A stretch of DNA of 64,000 nucleotides from an uncultured Sutterella sp. (GTDB lineage: Bacteria > Pseudomonadota > Gammaproteobacteria > Burkholderiales > Burkholderiaceae_F): assembly GCA_900542195.1 (NCBI GenBank), contig UQNA01000003.1:40177-104176 (forward strand), in the 5' to 3' direction. A program made the translations under genes and the position numbers. Below the pieces are notes generated by a model that was not told where the DNA came from, made no database searches, and was given only the letters and a program-made list of their open reading frames with translations. This document shows positions 7,998 to 16,436 of the stretch, piece after piece (position 1 is the first letter of the stretch; each line of letters opens with the position of its first letter).

Positions 7998-9989
7998 ATG
8001 AATTTATTTTTCGAAGAAGACGGTGCTTTTAAGGCAGGAGTCATTCTGAACGCGACGGACGCTGCTTATCAGATTGAATTACCGACAGGAAAACGAATAA
8101 AAGTTAAAAAATCACATAGTTTTTTTGAATTTTCCGCGCCTTCTCCTCTCGAATTTATCCAGCAGGCTCAGGCTGTAGCTGAAACTATTGATTTAGATTT
8201 GCTTTGGGAGTTCGCTGCAGCTGAAGAATTTACTTATCAGGATGCTGCAAAGGAATATTTTGGGGAAGAGGCCGGCAAGCTTGAACAGGCCGGAACTCTT
8301 TTCCGTCTTCATGCCAATCCCGTCTACTTTTATAGAAAAGGTCGAGGAAAATACAGAGCAGCTCCCGAAGAGACTCTCAAACTTGCTCTGGCGGCAATTG
8401 AAAGAAAGAGAAAACTTGACGAGCAAAAAGACGCTTACGTTAAGGAACTTCTTGAGGGCCGAGCTCCCGAGGCCATCGCGGCTCAGGCAATTCAGCTCTT
8501 GTCTAAGCCTGACAAAAACTCTATTGAATGGAAAGCGCTGAAAGAAGCAACTGACATTAGAAGCTGTTCTCCTCTAAGACTGCTTTTAGAAGTAAAAGCG
8601 ATTCCTAACGCATGGAGATACCACGTAGAGAATTTCTTTTCGATTAACTTTCCGAAAGGAAAAGAATTTCCGAAGACCTTTCCGGAACCTCAGACGGAAA
8701 GTTTTGACGATCTTCCTCTTGCAGACGGCCAAGCTTTTTCGATTGACGATTCCAACACAACTGAAATTGATGATGCGGTTTCCGTGACACCCGTGGGAGA
8801 CAACAGAACCAAGCTAGGTATTCACATTTCAGCGCCCGGTCTTGGAATCTTGACTGACTCTGAAGTGGATAAAGCTGCACGAGAAAGAATGTCTACTGTG
8901 TATGCTCCCGGTCTGAAGACGACGATGCTGCCGAAAAGCTGGGTTAAAGCCTTTTCTTTGGATGAAGGAAACATTTGTCCGGTTTTATCTTTGTATGCTT
9001 TAGTAGATAACGAGACGTTCGAAGTAGTCGTGACGGAAACACGATTAGAGAGAATTAAAATCGCCGCCAACTTGTGGTACGACAAGATTGAAAGCCAAGT
9101 GACAGAAGAGGCTGTCCGAGACAACACTTTGGACATACCGTTCGGTAAAGAAATGTCTTGGGTTTGGCACTTTGCAAAACATCTTCAGCAAAAACGCGAA
9201 GAAGTTCGCGGGCGCCCTGAGCCGGTAGGAAAAATTGATTGGTATTTTGATCTGAAAGGCGAAGATGAAAACGCAACTGTTGAGCTGAAGGGCAGAAAAC
9301 GCGGTGCTCCCCTTGATTTATTGGTGGCCGAGGTAATGATTTTTGCCAATGCTTCTTGGGGTGAGTGGTTGGAGAAAAAGAAGGTAGCCGGCATCTACCG
9401 CAGTCAGAGAATGGGCAAGGTGAAGATGACTTCCGTTCCGGGACCTCATGACGGAATCGGTGTTGAGTATTACGCTTGGTCTACTTCTCCACTGCGACGT
9501 TACGTTGACATGGTTAACCAACGCCAATTGATAGCTGCCGTCAGAGAGGAGAAACCTCCGTTTAAGTCTAATGATCTGGATTTGTTCAGCATTATTTCCA
9601 ACTTTGATACGAAATACACTGCTTTTAATGACTTCCAGACACGAATGAACCGTTATTGGTCTTTACGCTGGATTGAACAGGAAAAAATCGAAGACATAAA
9701 AGTCACTGTCGTTAAGGGAGATTTGGTTCGCCTAGAAGGTTTGCCAATGATGCAAAGAGTACCGGGACTTCCGGAGTACCCTCGAGGGCAGAACCTTCTT
9801 ATGAGAGTAGTTGGCGTCGATTACATTGAGCTTGTTCTCGAACTGCGCTTAGTTGAAGTTTTGGATCAAGAGGATGCCGAAGACTTACCGGAGGAAGAGC
9901 TCGTTGAAGTTGAAGAGCCTCAAGAAAATCCGGTACCTGAGACTAATTCCAATGATTTGGAACAGCCAAAATCCAGTGAAGCAAGTTAA
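7998..9989 (+). CDS. RNB-domain 3'-5' exoribonuclease (RNase II family)
   Basis: Hydrolyses RNA processively from the 3' end. About 663 residues, with a small N-terminal part and a central RNB catalytic domain containing SIDDSNTTEIDDAVSV, whose aspartates bind the catalytic magnesium. The C-terminal STSPLRRYVDMVNQRQL is another family signature, followed by a weak S1-like end and an acidic tail (about the last 45 residues). The start is the ATG at 7998, preceded by AAAGGA. It is shorter than RNase R and lacks long basic tails, so an RNase II-like role is more likely. It lies downstream of mpl and the esterase and before a terminator. Confidence 0.85.
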   Translation: MNLFFEEDGAFKAGVILNATDAAYQIELPTGKRIKVKKSHSFFEFSAPSPLEFIQQAQAVAETIDLDLLWEFAAAEEFTYQDAAKEYFGEEAGKLEQAGTLFRLHANPVYFYRKGRGKYRAAPEETLKLALAAIERKRKLDEQKDAYVKELLEGRAPEAIAAQAIQLLSKPDKNSIEWKALKEATDIRSCSPLRLLLEVKAIPNAWRYHVENFFSINFPKGKEFPKTFPEPQTESFDDLPLADGQAFSIDDSNTTEIDDAVSVTPVGDNRTKLGIHISAPGLGILTDSEVDKAARERMSTVYAPGLKTTMLPKSWVKAFSLDEGNICPVLSLYALVDNETFEVVVTETRLERIKIAANLWYDKIESQVTEEAVRDNTLDIPFGKEMSWVWHFAKHLQQKREEVRGRPEPVGKIDWYFDLKGEDENATVELKGRKRGAPLDLLVAEVMIFANASWGEWLEKKKVAGIYRSQRMGKVKMTSVPGPHDGIGVEYYAWSTSPLRRYVDMVNQRQLIAAVREEKPPFKSNDLDLFSIISNFDTKYTAFNDFQTRMNRYWSLRWIEQEKIEDIKVTVVKGDLVRLEGLPMMQRVPGLPEYPRGQNLLMRVVGVDYIELVLELRLVEVLDQEDAEDLPEEELVEVEEPQENPVPETNSNDLEQPKSSEAS

Positions 9990-10115
9990 GAGATTTCTTC
10001 TTTTGGGAATTCAAAGTGGTTTCTGAAAGAAATTTCTACATATTCATAGTTATGCATTAAGGCTTTGCCAAGTTAAGAAAAATTTATTTTCCCCTTGAGT
10101 GTCAAGGGATAAGGT

Positions 10116-10147
10116 CCGCGAAATGACCCCGCGGGTTTAATTTTTTG
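10116..10147 (+). terminator. Terminator after the RNB ribonuclease gene
   Basis: CCGCG (10116-10120) pairs with CGCGG (10130-10134) and is followed by GTTTAATTTTTTG. A separate CCCTTGA/TCAAGGG hairpin lies just before it at 10092-10108. Together they end the mpl-esterase-ribonuclease unit. Confidence 0.6.
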
Positions 10148-10202
10148 TGAAGGATCTTTTTGACTCTATAGGCATTAAATTTTTCATAAGAAAAATTAGC
10201 TA

Positions 10203-10230
10203 TTGAGCCATCCCATGAGAGTGTTATTAT
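10203..10230 (+). promoter_or_regulatory. Candidate sigma-70 promoter for aroE
   Basis: TTGAGC at 10203-10208 and TATTAT at 10225-10230 are separated by 16 nt and lie about 45 nt upstream of the aroE start codon. Confidence 0.45.
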
Positions 10231-10273
10231 TTGGGAAAAAGAAACTTTAAAAATTTTTAAGAAAGGGAAAAAC

Positions 10274-11095
10274 ATGGGTAAAGAATCGAAATACGCCGTA
10301 GTCGGTAACCCCGTGGCCCACAGTTTGTCACCGGAAATTCATGAAGCCTTTGCTAAACAGTTTGGCGACAATATTTCTTATGAAAAAATAGAAATTCCAT
10401 TAGGAGAATTTGAAAGTTACATTGAAGATCTGATCTCAGAGGGATATAAGGGCGTCAATGTGACCATTCCTTTTAAGGTAGATGCCTATCGTTTTTCCAC
10501 TAAAACGACGGCCTATGCAAGACAAGCAACTGCCGCTAACACTCTCAAATTTGAAGGAAATAAGGTTCTCGGAGAGAATACCGACGGGATTGGTTTTGTC
10601 CAGGATTTAAAAGGGCGCCTGAACTTTTCTTTGAAAAATAAGAATATTTTGATTTTAGGAGCTGGCGGAAGTGTTAGAGGGCTGCTTCCGGTCATTCTTG
10701 ACGAACTTCCTAAAAAGATTTCAGTTGCCAATCGTTCGGTTGCCCGCGCCCAGCAGCTCGCCGATGAATTCGGAATCCAAAGTATTTTGTACGATGAGAC
10801 AGGTTCTGAACAATACGATCTTATTATCAATGCCACTCCTGCAAGCCTTCAGAATAAGGCTCCTCTAATTCCGGCAAACGCCTTTGAAGATTGTGAACTA
10901 GCTTACGACCTGGTTTATGCTGCTGATCCGACACCGTTTATGCAAGTTGCAAAAGAAGGTGGCGCAAAAGTTACATCTGACGGCCTGGGAATGCTTGTCG
11001 AGCAGGCCGCTGATTCTTATAATTTCTGGCTTGGACATCGGCCCGAAACGACGCCGGTCTATGAATATATTAGGAAACTGTTAGCGAAAAAATAG
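10274..11095 (+). CDS. aroE: Shikimate dehydrogenase AroE
   Basis: NADP-dependent reduction of 3-dehydroshikimate to shikimate. Motifs: VGNPVAHSLSPEIHEAF (shikimate-binding serines), GVNVTIPFK (catalytic lysine), ENTDGIGFV (catalytic aspartate), the nucleotide-binding loop ILGAGGSVRG, and the C-terminal DGLGMLVEQAA. 273 residues, normal for the family. An AAGAAAGGGAAA stretch upstream provides the SD. It is followed 38 nt later by mgtE on the same strand, so the two are probably co-transcribed. Confidence 0.96.
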   Translation: MGKESKYAVVGNPVAHSLSPEIHEAFAKQFGDNISYEKIEIPLGEFESYIEDLISEGYKGVNVTIPFKVDAYRFSTKTTAYARQATAANTLKFEGNKVLGENTDGIGFVQDLKGRLNFSLKNKNILILGAGGSVRGLLPVILDELPKKISVANRSVARAQQLADEFGIQSILYDETGSEQYDLIINATPASLQNKAPLIPANAFEDCELAYDLVYAADPTPFMQVAKEGGAKVTSDGLGMLVEQAADSYNFWLGHRPETTPVYEYIRKLLAKK

Positions 11096-11133
11096 CAATG
11101 TGAGAGACCAGGTGTCTCTTTGAGGAGTGAAGC

Positions 11134-12591
11134 TTGAGCCTTCAAGAAAACACTATTGGCTTGGCCCAGGATGAAGAGATTACAGCACGTGACCCCGAAG
11201 CAGCGGCACGTGCTTTGGCGCTTGTCCAACAGTTAATCGAAGAAGGCGAAGAGGCCGAGGATAGAAAAGATCTGAAAGACAGAGAGGCCATTCGGCTCGA
11301 TCTTCGAGATACTCTATCAGAGCTGCATCCTGCTGACGTTGCCTATATTCTGGAAGCTCTTCCTCTTGATGAACGTCTGATTGTCTGGGACTGCGTCAGG
11401 TCCAGTCAAGACGGTGAAATTCTTGTTGAGGTCAATGAAGCGGTTCGTGAAACCCTTATTGATGCGATGAACAAGGACGAGCTTGTCGATGCCGTTGAAA
11501 AGTTGGGCACTGACGAGATTGCGGACCTTGTTGAAGACTTGCCGCCGGACGTTGTTGCGGAGGTTCAGGAAGGGCTTTCCCACGAAGAGAGAGCACAGCT
11601 GCGGGCTGCGATGAGCTACCCGGAAGATTCCGTGGGTGCCCGTATGGATTTCGATATTGTCTCAATTCAACAAGACGTTACGCTCGATGTCGTTCTTCGC
11701 TATTTACGCCGTTTAAAAAAACTCCCTGATCACACTGACCAAGTGTTTGTAGTGGACAGAGATGAGAGATTAATGGGAACTCTTCCGGTTGATCGAATTC
11801 TTACTCATGCTCCCGATCAGTTGGTTAAAAATGTAATGGTTGCCGACGTTTTGACACTTTCTCCTTTGGAAGATGTCGGAGATGCGGCATCTGCCTTCGA
11901 ACGTTATGACCTCGTAAGTGCACCTGTAATTAACGAAAGCGGCAGATTGGTAGGTCGTTTGACCGTTAATGAAGTCGTCGACATCATTCGTGAAGAAAGT
12001 GATGAAGAAGCTTTCGGTGCCGTCGGCTTGGATGATGACCAAGACTTGTTCGAATCCATCTGGTCATCTGCAAAAGCCCGCTGGATTTGGCTTGGAATCA
12101 ATTTGTTTACGGCATTCTTTGCATCCCGCGTGATTTCTGCATTTGACGGGACAATCGAAAAGGTTGTGGCTTTGGCCGCTTTGATGCCGATTGTTGCAGG
12201 TATTGCCGGAAATTCCGGTAATCAGACATTAACTCTGCTCGTTCGTTCTTTAGCGACAGGCCAGATTACAGAATCAAACCAGCTGGACGTTATTAAGAAA
12301 GAAGTTTTAGTTGCTCTTATCAACGGATTTATCTGGGGAATTATCGCAGGGCTTTTTGCTTGGGCTCTTTACTACAACTCTCCGGACGGCAAACTTCTCG
12401 GCCTGACGATGTTTATGGCGATGATGCTGAATATGCTAATGGGTGCCGTTGTAGCTATTCTTGTTCCGCTCACTCTTAAAAAATTAGGAAGAGATCCGGC
12501 ATTAGGCGGCTCGGTTCTTCTTACTTTCATCACTGACTCCGGCGGCTTCTTTATTTTCTTAGCCTTGGCTACTTATATTTTCAGCGTGTAA
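11134..12591 (+). CDS. mgtE: MgtE-type magnesium transporter
   Basis: Inner-membrane Mg2+ channel/transporter of 485 residues. The cytoplasmic N-domain (about 40-165, MgtE intracellular repeats including ELHPADVAYILEALP) is followed by two CBS domains (about 170-300, with VFVVDRDERLMGTL and APVINESGRLVGRL) that sense magnesium, then about five membrane segments containing PIVAGIAGNSGNQTLTLLVR. The start is the TTG at 11134, with GAGGAG about 8 nt upstream. The C-terminal TFITDSGGFFIFLALATYIF is the last membrane segment. Confidence 0.93.
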   Translation: MSLQENTIGLAQDEEITARDPEAAARALALVQQLIEEGEEAEDRKDLKDREAIRLDLRDTLSELHPADVAYILEALPLDERLIVWDCVRSSQDGEILVEVNEAVRETLIDAMNKDELVDAVEKLGTDEIADLVEDLPPDVVAEVQEGLSHEERAQLRAAMSYPEDSVGARMDFDIVSIQQDVTLDVVLRYLRRLKKLPDHTDQVFVVDRDERLMGTLPVDRILTHAPDQLVKNVMVADVLTLSPLEDVGDAASAFERYDLVSAPVINESGRLVGRLTVNEVVDIIREESDEEAFGAVGLDDDQDLFESIWSSAKARWIWLGINLFTAFFASRVISAFDGTIEKVVALAALMPIVAGIAGNSGNQTLTLLVRSLATGQITESNQLDVIKKEVLVALINGFIWGIIAGLFAWALYYNSPDGKLLGLTMFMAMMLNMLMGAVVAILVPLTLKKLGRDPALGGSVLLTFITDSGGFFIFLALATYIFSV

Positions 12592-12650
12592 AGCTATTTT
12601 GGCTGAGAACCGAATTTGGCTCTCACAGAAGTAAGTTCTGAAAAAGACAA

Positions 12651-12668
12651 AGCCTCCCGAAGGAGGCT
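12651..12668 (-). terminator. Terminator for the molbindin gene
   Basis: AGCCTCC (12651-12657) pairs with GGAGGCT (12662-12668) around a CGAA tetraloop. Read on the minus strand it is followed by TTTGTCTTTTTC. It may also end mgtE transcription from the other side, although there is no T-tract on the plus strand. Confidence 0.75.
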
Positions 12669-12683
12669 GATACGCTTTAGCGC

Positions 12684-12709
12684 ATTAATTCTCTGAGGTG
12701 AGAATTAAT
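12684..12709 (-). repeat. Perfect 10-bp inverted repeat at the molbindin stop codon
   Basis: ATTAATTCTC (12684-12693) and GAGAATTAAT (12700-12709) form a perfect stem with a 6-nt loop, reaching into the stop codon of the molbindin gene on the minus strand. It could stabilise the mRNA 3' end ahead of the terminator. Confidence 0.5.
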
Positions 12710-12921
12710 TAGTTGTCTGTGCCAACCATAACGTTAGAAGCCTTGATCACAGCGTAAGCTTTTTTGCCAACTTCGAGGTTAAGAGACTTGGCAGAAGTAG
12801 AAGTGATAGAGGAGACTACCTGTGTGCCGCAGGGGAGTTCGATAGTGACTTCTGTGGAAACAGGGCCTTCTTTGATGGAAACAACTTTACCTTCTAAAAC
12901 GTTACGTGCAGATAATTTCAT
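12709..12921 (-). CDS. Single-domain molbindin (Mop/TOBE molybdate-binding protein)
   Basis: About 70 residues forming one TOBE/Mop domain: KLSARNVLEGKVVSIKEG, then TEVTIELPCGTQVVSSIT, then GKKAYAVIKASNVMVG. Such free-standing molbindins assemble in the cytoplasm and bind molybdate or tungstate as an intracellular store. I start it at the ATG at 12921, preceded by TTGGAG with a 6-nt gap; an in-frame TTG four codons upstream overlaps that SD and is rejected. It is a single-gene unit with its own terminator. It supports a molybdenum-dependent lifestyle together with modC and the molybdoenzyme operon. Confidence 0.88.
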   Translation of the reverse strand: MKLSARNVLEGKVVSIKEGPVSTEVTIELPCGTQVVSSITSTSAKSLNLEVGKKAYAVIKASNVMVGTDN

Positions 12922-13373
12922 TTGAAACTCCAATGTGTTAATTGAAATAATTAAGTGAGAGAAATCTTAATTGACACATAATGAGCAAGCAACATTTTAG
13001 GCCGTTATTTCTCAGAAGAATATTTTTAGTTATAAAGTTTTCTAACTGCGTTATTCTATTAGGGAACTCTTGGGTATCAGTGCTTGCGAAAGAGAAGCAC
13101 GCTTCTGCAAGAGTTGGAAATTGAATAACGGATTGACAGAAAAAAATGTAATGAGCCTGTTTGAAATAAATTGATACATTCCCCGCTTGTTTCTAAGGGT
13201 ATTTGCCTAAGATTTAAAACTAATGATTCATTTTCCGTTATTCGAAGCAAGAAAAACTTCTTAATTAGAACTCTACTTGGTTGACTATTTCTGATTAACC
13301 GATTCGGTTGGTTTTAAACCGAAAACTGTTTTCCACGCTATATATTCTTCTTAATAACCTCCTGGAGTGGATG
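12922..13373. other. Intergenic region upstream of molbindin and the acid phosphatase
   Basis: About 450 nt without a convincing gene. It must hold the divergent promoters. A compound hairpin is visible at 13083-13111: outer CTTGC/GCAAG and inner AGAAGC/GCTTCT. A perfect TTGACA occurs at 13133-13138, but I see no good -10 box at the right distance. Confidence 0.4.
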
Positions 13374-14543
13374 ATGAATAATAAGTGGGCCTATCTAGTT
13401 TCTGCGTTAGTTATATCTGTATGTAATTCCAGTTTTTCTCAAGAGCCGATTCCAGGAACACCGGTTTATGAAGAGCTGGAGAAAGTTGTAGTAGTTTCCA
13501 GACACGGAGTTCGATCCCCGACTCAGTCTGCTGAAACGCTTGCTTCATGGAGTTCTCGTCAATGGCCAAATTGGGGAGTAGAAAAAGGGTATTTGACCCC
13601 AAGAGGATATAGATTGGTTAAGGGAACGTGGAAACAAAACAGCAAAATAAGCCCATTCGTTTTTGGTCAATGCCCAAATCCGAATGAAGTCGAAATTATT
13701 GCGGACGTAGACGAACGAACAATTAAAACAGCTGAGGCTATAAGCGAAGGCTTATTTCCACAGTGTGGAATAAAAGTCAAAGTTACTTCTGCAAAACATT
13801 CGAAGCTGTTTTCCCCGCTTAAAGCCAAGGTTTGTAAGATTAAACATCCAGATTCTTTAGCTGAGAAACTGACCCAAAACTCTAAAGGCGTCTCTGAGGT
13901 CTACGCTCAAGAGATATCTCTATTAAATAAAGTTACCGAAGGCAATTTTTCCGGCGAAATGGTAGGTCATGCTAGTAAACATAAAGTTGGCTTGAGCGGG
14001 GGGCCTTACTATGGTTCAAGCTTTACGGAAATTTTGGCTTTGGAGTGGGGACAATGGCCTGACCAAATCCCGGGCTGGGGTCAGATGCCCTGGACCGAGA
14101 TACTGAAAGTTATGCCTTTACGAGTTGGCGTTTTCTCAATTCTTAACCGAGATATGGAAGTGGCTCGTTACAAAGGATCGGCTCTAGGAGCGAAGATTAT
14201 TGAGTCATTAGAAAAAGCAGACGGTCCTAAATATACTTTTTTAGTCGGGCATGACACTAACTTGGCTAATCTCGGCGCTTTGTTTGACTTGAACTGGAAG
14301 CAACCGGACAGAATGAGAAATGAGAATGTTCCGGGAGGCTATTTGACTTTCGAAAAGTGGAAAGTTGGTGATAAGGAAGAGATCCGGGTTTCCTACTCAG
14401 CTTTAAGTCCAGAGCAAATGCATGCTTCCGAAGTAACGCTTCCTCCGGTAGAAACTCAGATCCTTCCTAAAGGGGTAGAGTTTTCTCAGTGGGTAAGACA
14501 CTATCGCGGTCGATTAGATAGCCGCTGTATAGCAAACGACTGA
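13374..14543 (+). CDS. Periplasmic histidine acid phosphatase (phytase/glucose-1-phosphatase type)
   Basis: Secreted phosphomonoesterase of about 389 residues. A Sec signal peptide covers about residues 1-23 (hydrophobic YLVSALVISVC). The active-site motif VVVSRHGVRSPT holds the nucleophilic histidine, and the late GHDTNLANLGALF holds the HD proton-donor pair of the AppA/Agp family. The start ATG at 13374 (a second ATG is at 13371) has GGAG 6 nt upstream. The substrate (phytate, sugar phosphates or other) cannot be decided from sequence. It stands alone and ends at a hairpin shared with the convergent dehydrogenase gene. Confidence 0.85.
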   Translation: MNNKWAYLVSALVISVCNSSFSQEPIPGTPVYEELEKVVVVSRHGVRSPTQSAETLASWSSRQWPNWGVEKGYLTPRGYRLVKGTWKQNSKISPFVFGQCPNPNEVEIIADVDERTIKTAEAISEGLFPQCGIKVKVTSAKHSKLFSPLKAKVCKIKHPDSLAEKLTQNSKGVSEVYAQEISLLNKVTEGNFSGEMVGHASKHKVGLSGGPYYGSSFTEILALEWGQWPDQIPGWGQMPWTEILKVMPLRVGVFSILNRDMEVARYKGSALGAKIIESLEKADGPKYTFLVGHDTNLANLGALFDLNWKQPDRMRNENVPGGYLTFEKWKVGDKEEIRVSYSALSPEQMHASEVTLPPVETQILPKGVEFSQWVRHYRGRLDSRCIAND

Positions 14544-14560
14544 TTTTTTCAACAACTAAT

Positions 14561-14604
14561 GCAAAATCCTCCTCTAAATGCATATGGTCAAGAGGAGAAT
14601 TTGC
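14561..14604. terminator. Bidirectional terminator between the phosphatase and dehydrogenase genes
   Basis: GCAAAATCCTCCTCT (14561-14575) pairs, with a small mismatch, with AGAGGAGAATTTGC (14591-14604) between convergent stop codons. A T-rich run is limited. Confidence 0.6.
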
Positions 14605-14605
14605 G

Positions 14606-15568
14606 CTAGCGAACCCCCTTGAGAACCAGGTATTTGTTGTCGAGACTTCCTTGTAGATAATTCAAAACATTATCAACGGCAGCGATGTTCATCTCAGCGG
14701 AATTTTCTATAGTAGAAGAAGCCGTATGAGGAGTGAGGACAGCCGTCGGACAGTTTGCTAGAGGTGAGTTCGTGCAGGGCTCCGTGGGAAACACATCCAC
14801 TGCAGCAGCTCCAAGTTTTCCGGACTTTAATGCGTCTGCGACGGCAAATTCGTCGATTACAGGACCTCTGGCAATATTGATCAAAATCGAGCCTGTCTTC
14901 ATCTGATCCAATTTATTTTTGTCGATTAGATGGAAAGTTGAATCAGTTAAGGGAACATTTAGAGAAAGGAAGTCTCCTTCTCTAAGGAGTGTCTCTTCAT
15001 CGACGTATTTGACTCCATAAGTTTTTTCATCCTCGAGATTTGGATGACGGCAGTAGTAAATCACATTCATTTTGAAAGGAACGGCTCTTTTAGCGATTTC
15101 TTTCCCAATTCCTCCGAAGCCATAAAGAGCTAAAGTTTTCCCTTTAGCACCCGGTTCCAGTGTTGGTTCCCAAACATGTTCATGCATCGATTTGTTTTGG
15201 GCATCAATTCTTCTGGCGAAATAAAGGATGTAGGCCATAACATGTTCGGCTACGGCACCTTCGACAAAGCCGGTAGTTCGGGTCAGGCCGATGCCGAGCT
15301 CTTTGAGAGCCTTCAAATCTATTGCATCGTATCCAATACCGTTTCGAGAGCTCAATTTGAGTTTGTGCAGTCGTTTGAGGAGGCTTGGCGAGTAGGTTTC
15401 CGTACCGGCGATGATGATATCTGCATCTTTAACTGCTTCGTACAGGATATCTTCGCTCCCCCCTGCACCCAAGGCAGGTCCGCTGTACTTCCATGCATTC
15501 AGTCCTGCTTCTTTAAGCTTGCTGAGAGCTGTTTCTGTGAAATTTAATGTTGTAATAACTACATTCAT
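14606..15568 (-). CDS. NAD-dependent D-2-hydroxyacid dehydrogenase (phosphoglycerate dehydrogenase-like)
   Basis: Cytoplasmic oxidoreductase of 320 residues interconverting a 2-keto acid and a D-2-hydroxy acid. The Rossmann loop LALYGFGGIGKEIA is followed by the catalytic set: Arg in INIARGPVIDE, Glu in DVFPTEP, and His in TPHTASST. It has no ACT domain, so it is not the long SerA. The substrate is not evident. It follows the Crp-type regulator gene by 43 nt on the same strand and may be co-transcribed with it, which raises the possibility that regulator and enzyme serve the same pathway as the upstream flavoprotein. Confidence 0.85.
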   Translation of the reverse strand: MNVVITTLNFTETALSKLKEAGLNAWKYSGPALGAGGSEDILYEAVKDADIIIAGTETYSPSLLKRLHKLKLSSRNGIGYDAIDLKALKELGIGLTRTTGFVEGAVAEHVMAYILYFARRIDAQNKSMHEHVWEPTLEPGAKGKTLALYGFGGIGKEIAKRAVPFKMNVIYYCRHPNLEDEKTYGVKYVDEETLLREGDFLSLNVPLTDSTFHLIDKNKLDQMKTGSILINIARGPVIDEFAVADALKSGKLGAAAVDVFPTEPCTNSPLANCPTAVLTPHTASSTIENSAEMNIAAVDNVLNYLQGSLDNKYLVLKGVR

Positions 15569-15611
15569 TTTTTTATGCTTCTCCTAAGGTGAGGAAACGC
15601 CGGCCGAAAAA

Positions 15612-16301
15612 TTACTTAACCCAATCGTACATATTATCGAACAGTGAAGACATCACATACACAGTGCGTCCGCTCTTTTTCAGAAGACCTTTAGAGGTCC
15701 AATCCGAAAAGAGTCTGCTTACGGAGACACGAGTCAAATTTACGACGGAACCGTACTGCTCGTTCGTTAAGTCAAGAGGAATCCGAATCCAAGAATTTGA
15801 CGGGATCGGTTTTTCATAGCTGATTAGAAGAACTTTGAGTAAGCGCCTGAGCCGCTCTGCCGGTTCTAATGTGAAATTAGCCACCATAGCCTCTATTGAA
15901 CATTCTTGTTTGAAAACTACATGTTTGGCGTAATCAAGACTGAATTCAGAATGTTCAAGCATAAATTTGGAAATCAAATGGGGATGCATGGCTAAAACTT
16001 CGCAAGGGCCGATTGCACGCGTCGTCACATTGACTTTGGTTTCAGTCAAAGCAGACAGATCACAGGCGGATCTGCCAGGAATTAATAAGTTGAGAACGCT
16101 TGGGTGACTTTTATATCTGTCAGCGATGTAATAGGCAGCCGCTCCTTTTGTTATCAGGAATAGTTTGTTGTTTTCTCCGCGGCTTTTAAGCAGCTGACCT
16201 GACTTATAAGTGAGCGGAACGCCATACTGGGAGAACAGCTCAGCGACTTCTCGCGGTTCCTTCGGAGGGATCCAGGGAAGGGCATGAAAAATTTGACGCA
16301 T
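15612..16301 (-). CDS. Crp/Fnr-family transcriptional regulator
   Basis: 229 residues. The N-terminal half (about 20-130) fits a cyclic-nucleotide-binding-like beta-barrel (GQLLKSRGENNKLFLITKG). The C-terminal winged helix includes LTNEQYGSVVNLTRVSVSRLFSDW as recognition region. The N-terminal cysteine set that holds the Fe-S cluster in Fnr is absent, so oxygen sensing by that route is unlikely. It lies downstream of the secreted flavoprotein gene but beyond a strong terminator, so it likely has its own promoter. A second, distant family member at 61130-61960 also neighbours a flavoprotein gene. Confidence 0.8.
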   Translation of the reverse strand: MRQIFHALPWIPPKEPREVAELFSQYGVPLTYKSGQLLKSRGENNKLFLITKGAAAYYIADRYKSHPSVLNLLIPGRSACDLSALTETKVNVTTRAIGPCEVLAMHPHLISKFMLEHSEFSLDYAKHVVFKQECSIEAMVANFTLEPAERLRRLLKVLLISYEKPIPSNSWIRIPLDLTNEQYGSVVNLTRVSVSRLFSDWTSKGLLKKSGRTVYVMSSLFDNMYDWVK

Positions 16302-16390
16302 TTGTTTCTTATTTCAATATTGGACGGGTCAATTTTTTCACGTGCACCAAGTTTTGAAAAGTCGGTTTTACACCGTTTCAGCCAAAACGA

Positions 16391-16410
16391 AAGCCGCCCG
16401 AGGGCGGCTT
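16391..16410 (-). terminator. Terminator after the secreted flavoprotein gene
   Basis: AAGCCGCC and GGCGGCTT form a GC-rich stem around CGAG. On the minus strand TTTCGTTTT follows. It separates the flavoprotein gene from the downstream Crp-type gene. Confidence 0.8.
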
Positions 16411-16436
16411 CCGTTCAGTTCAGGAGAAACTATTTT

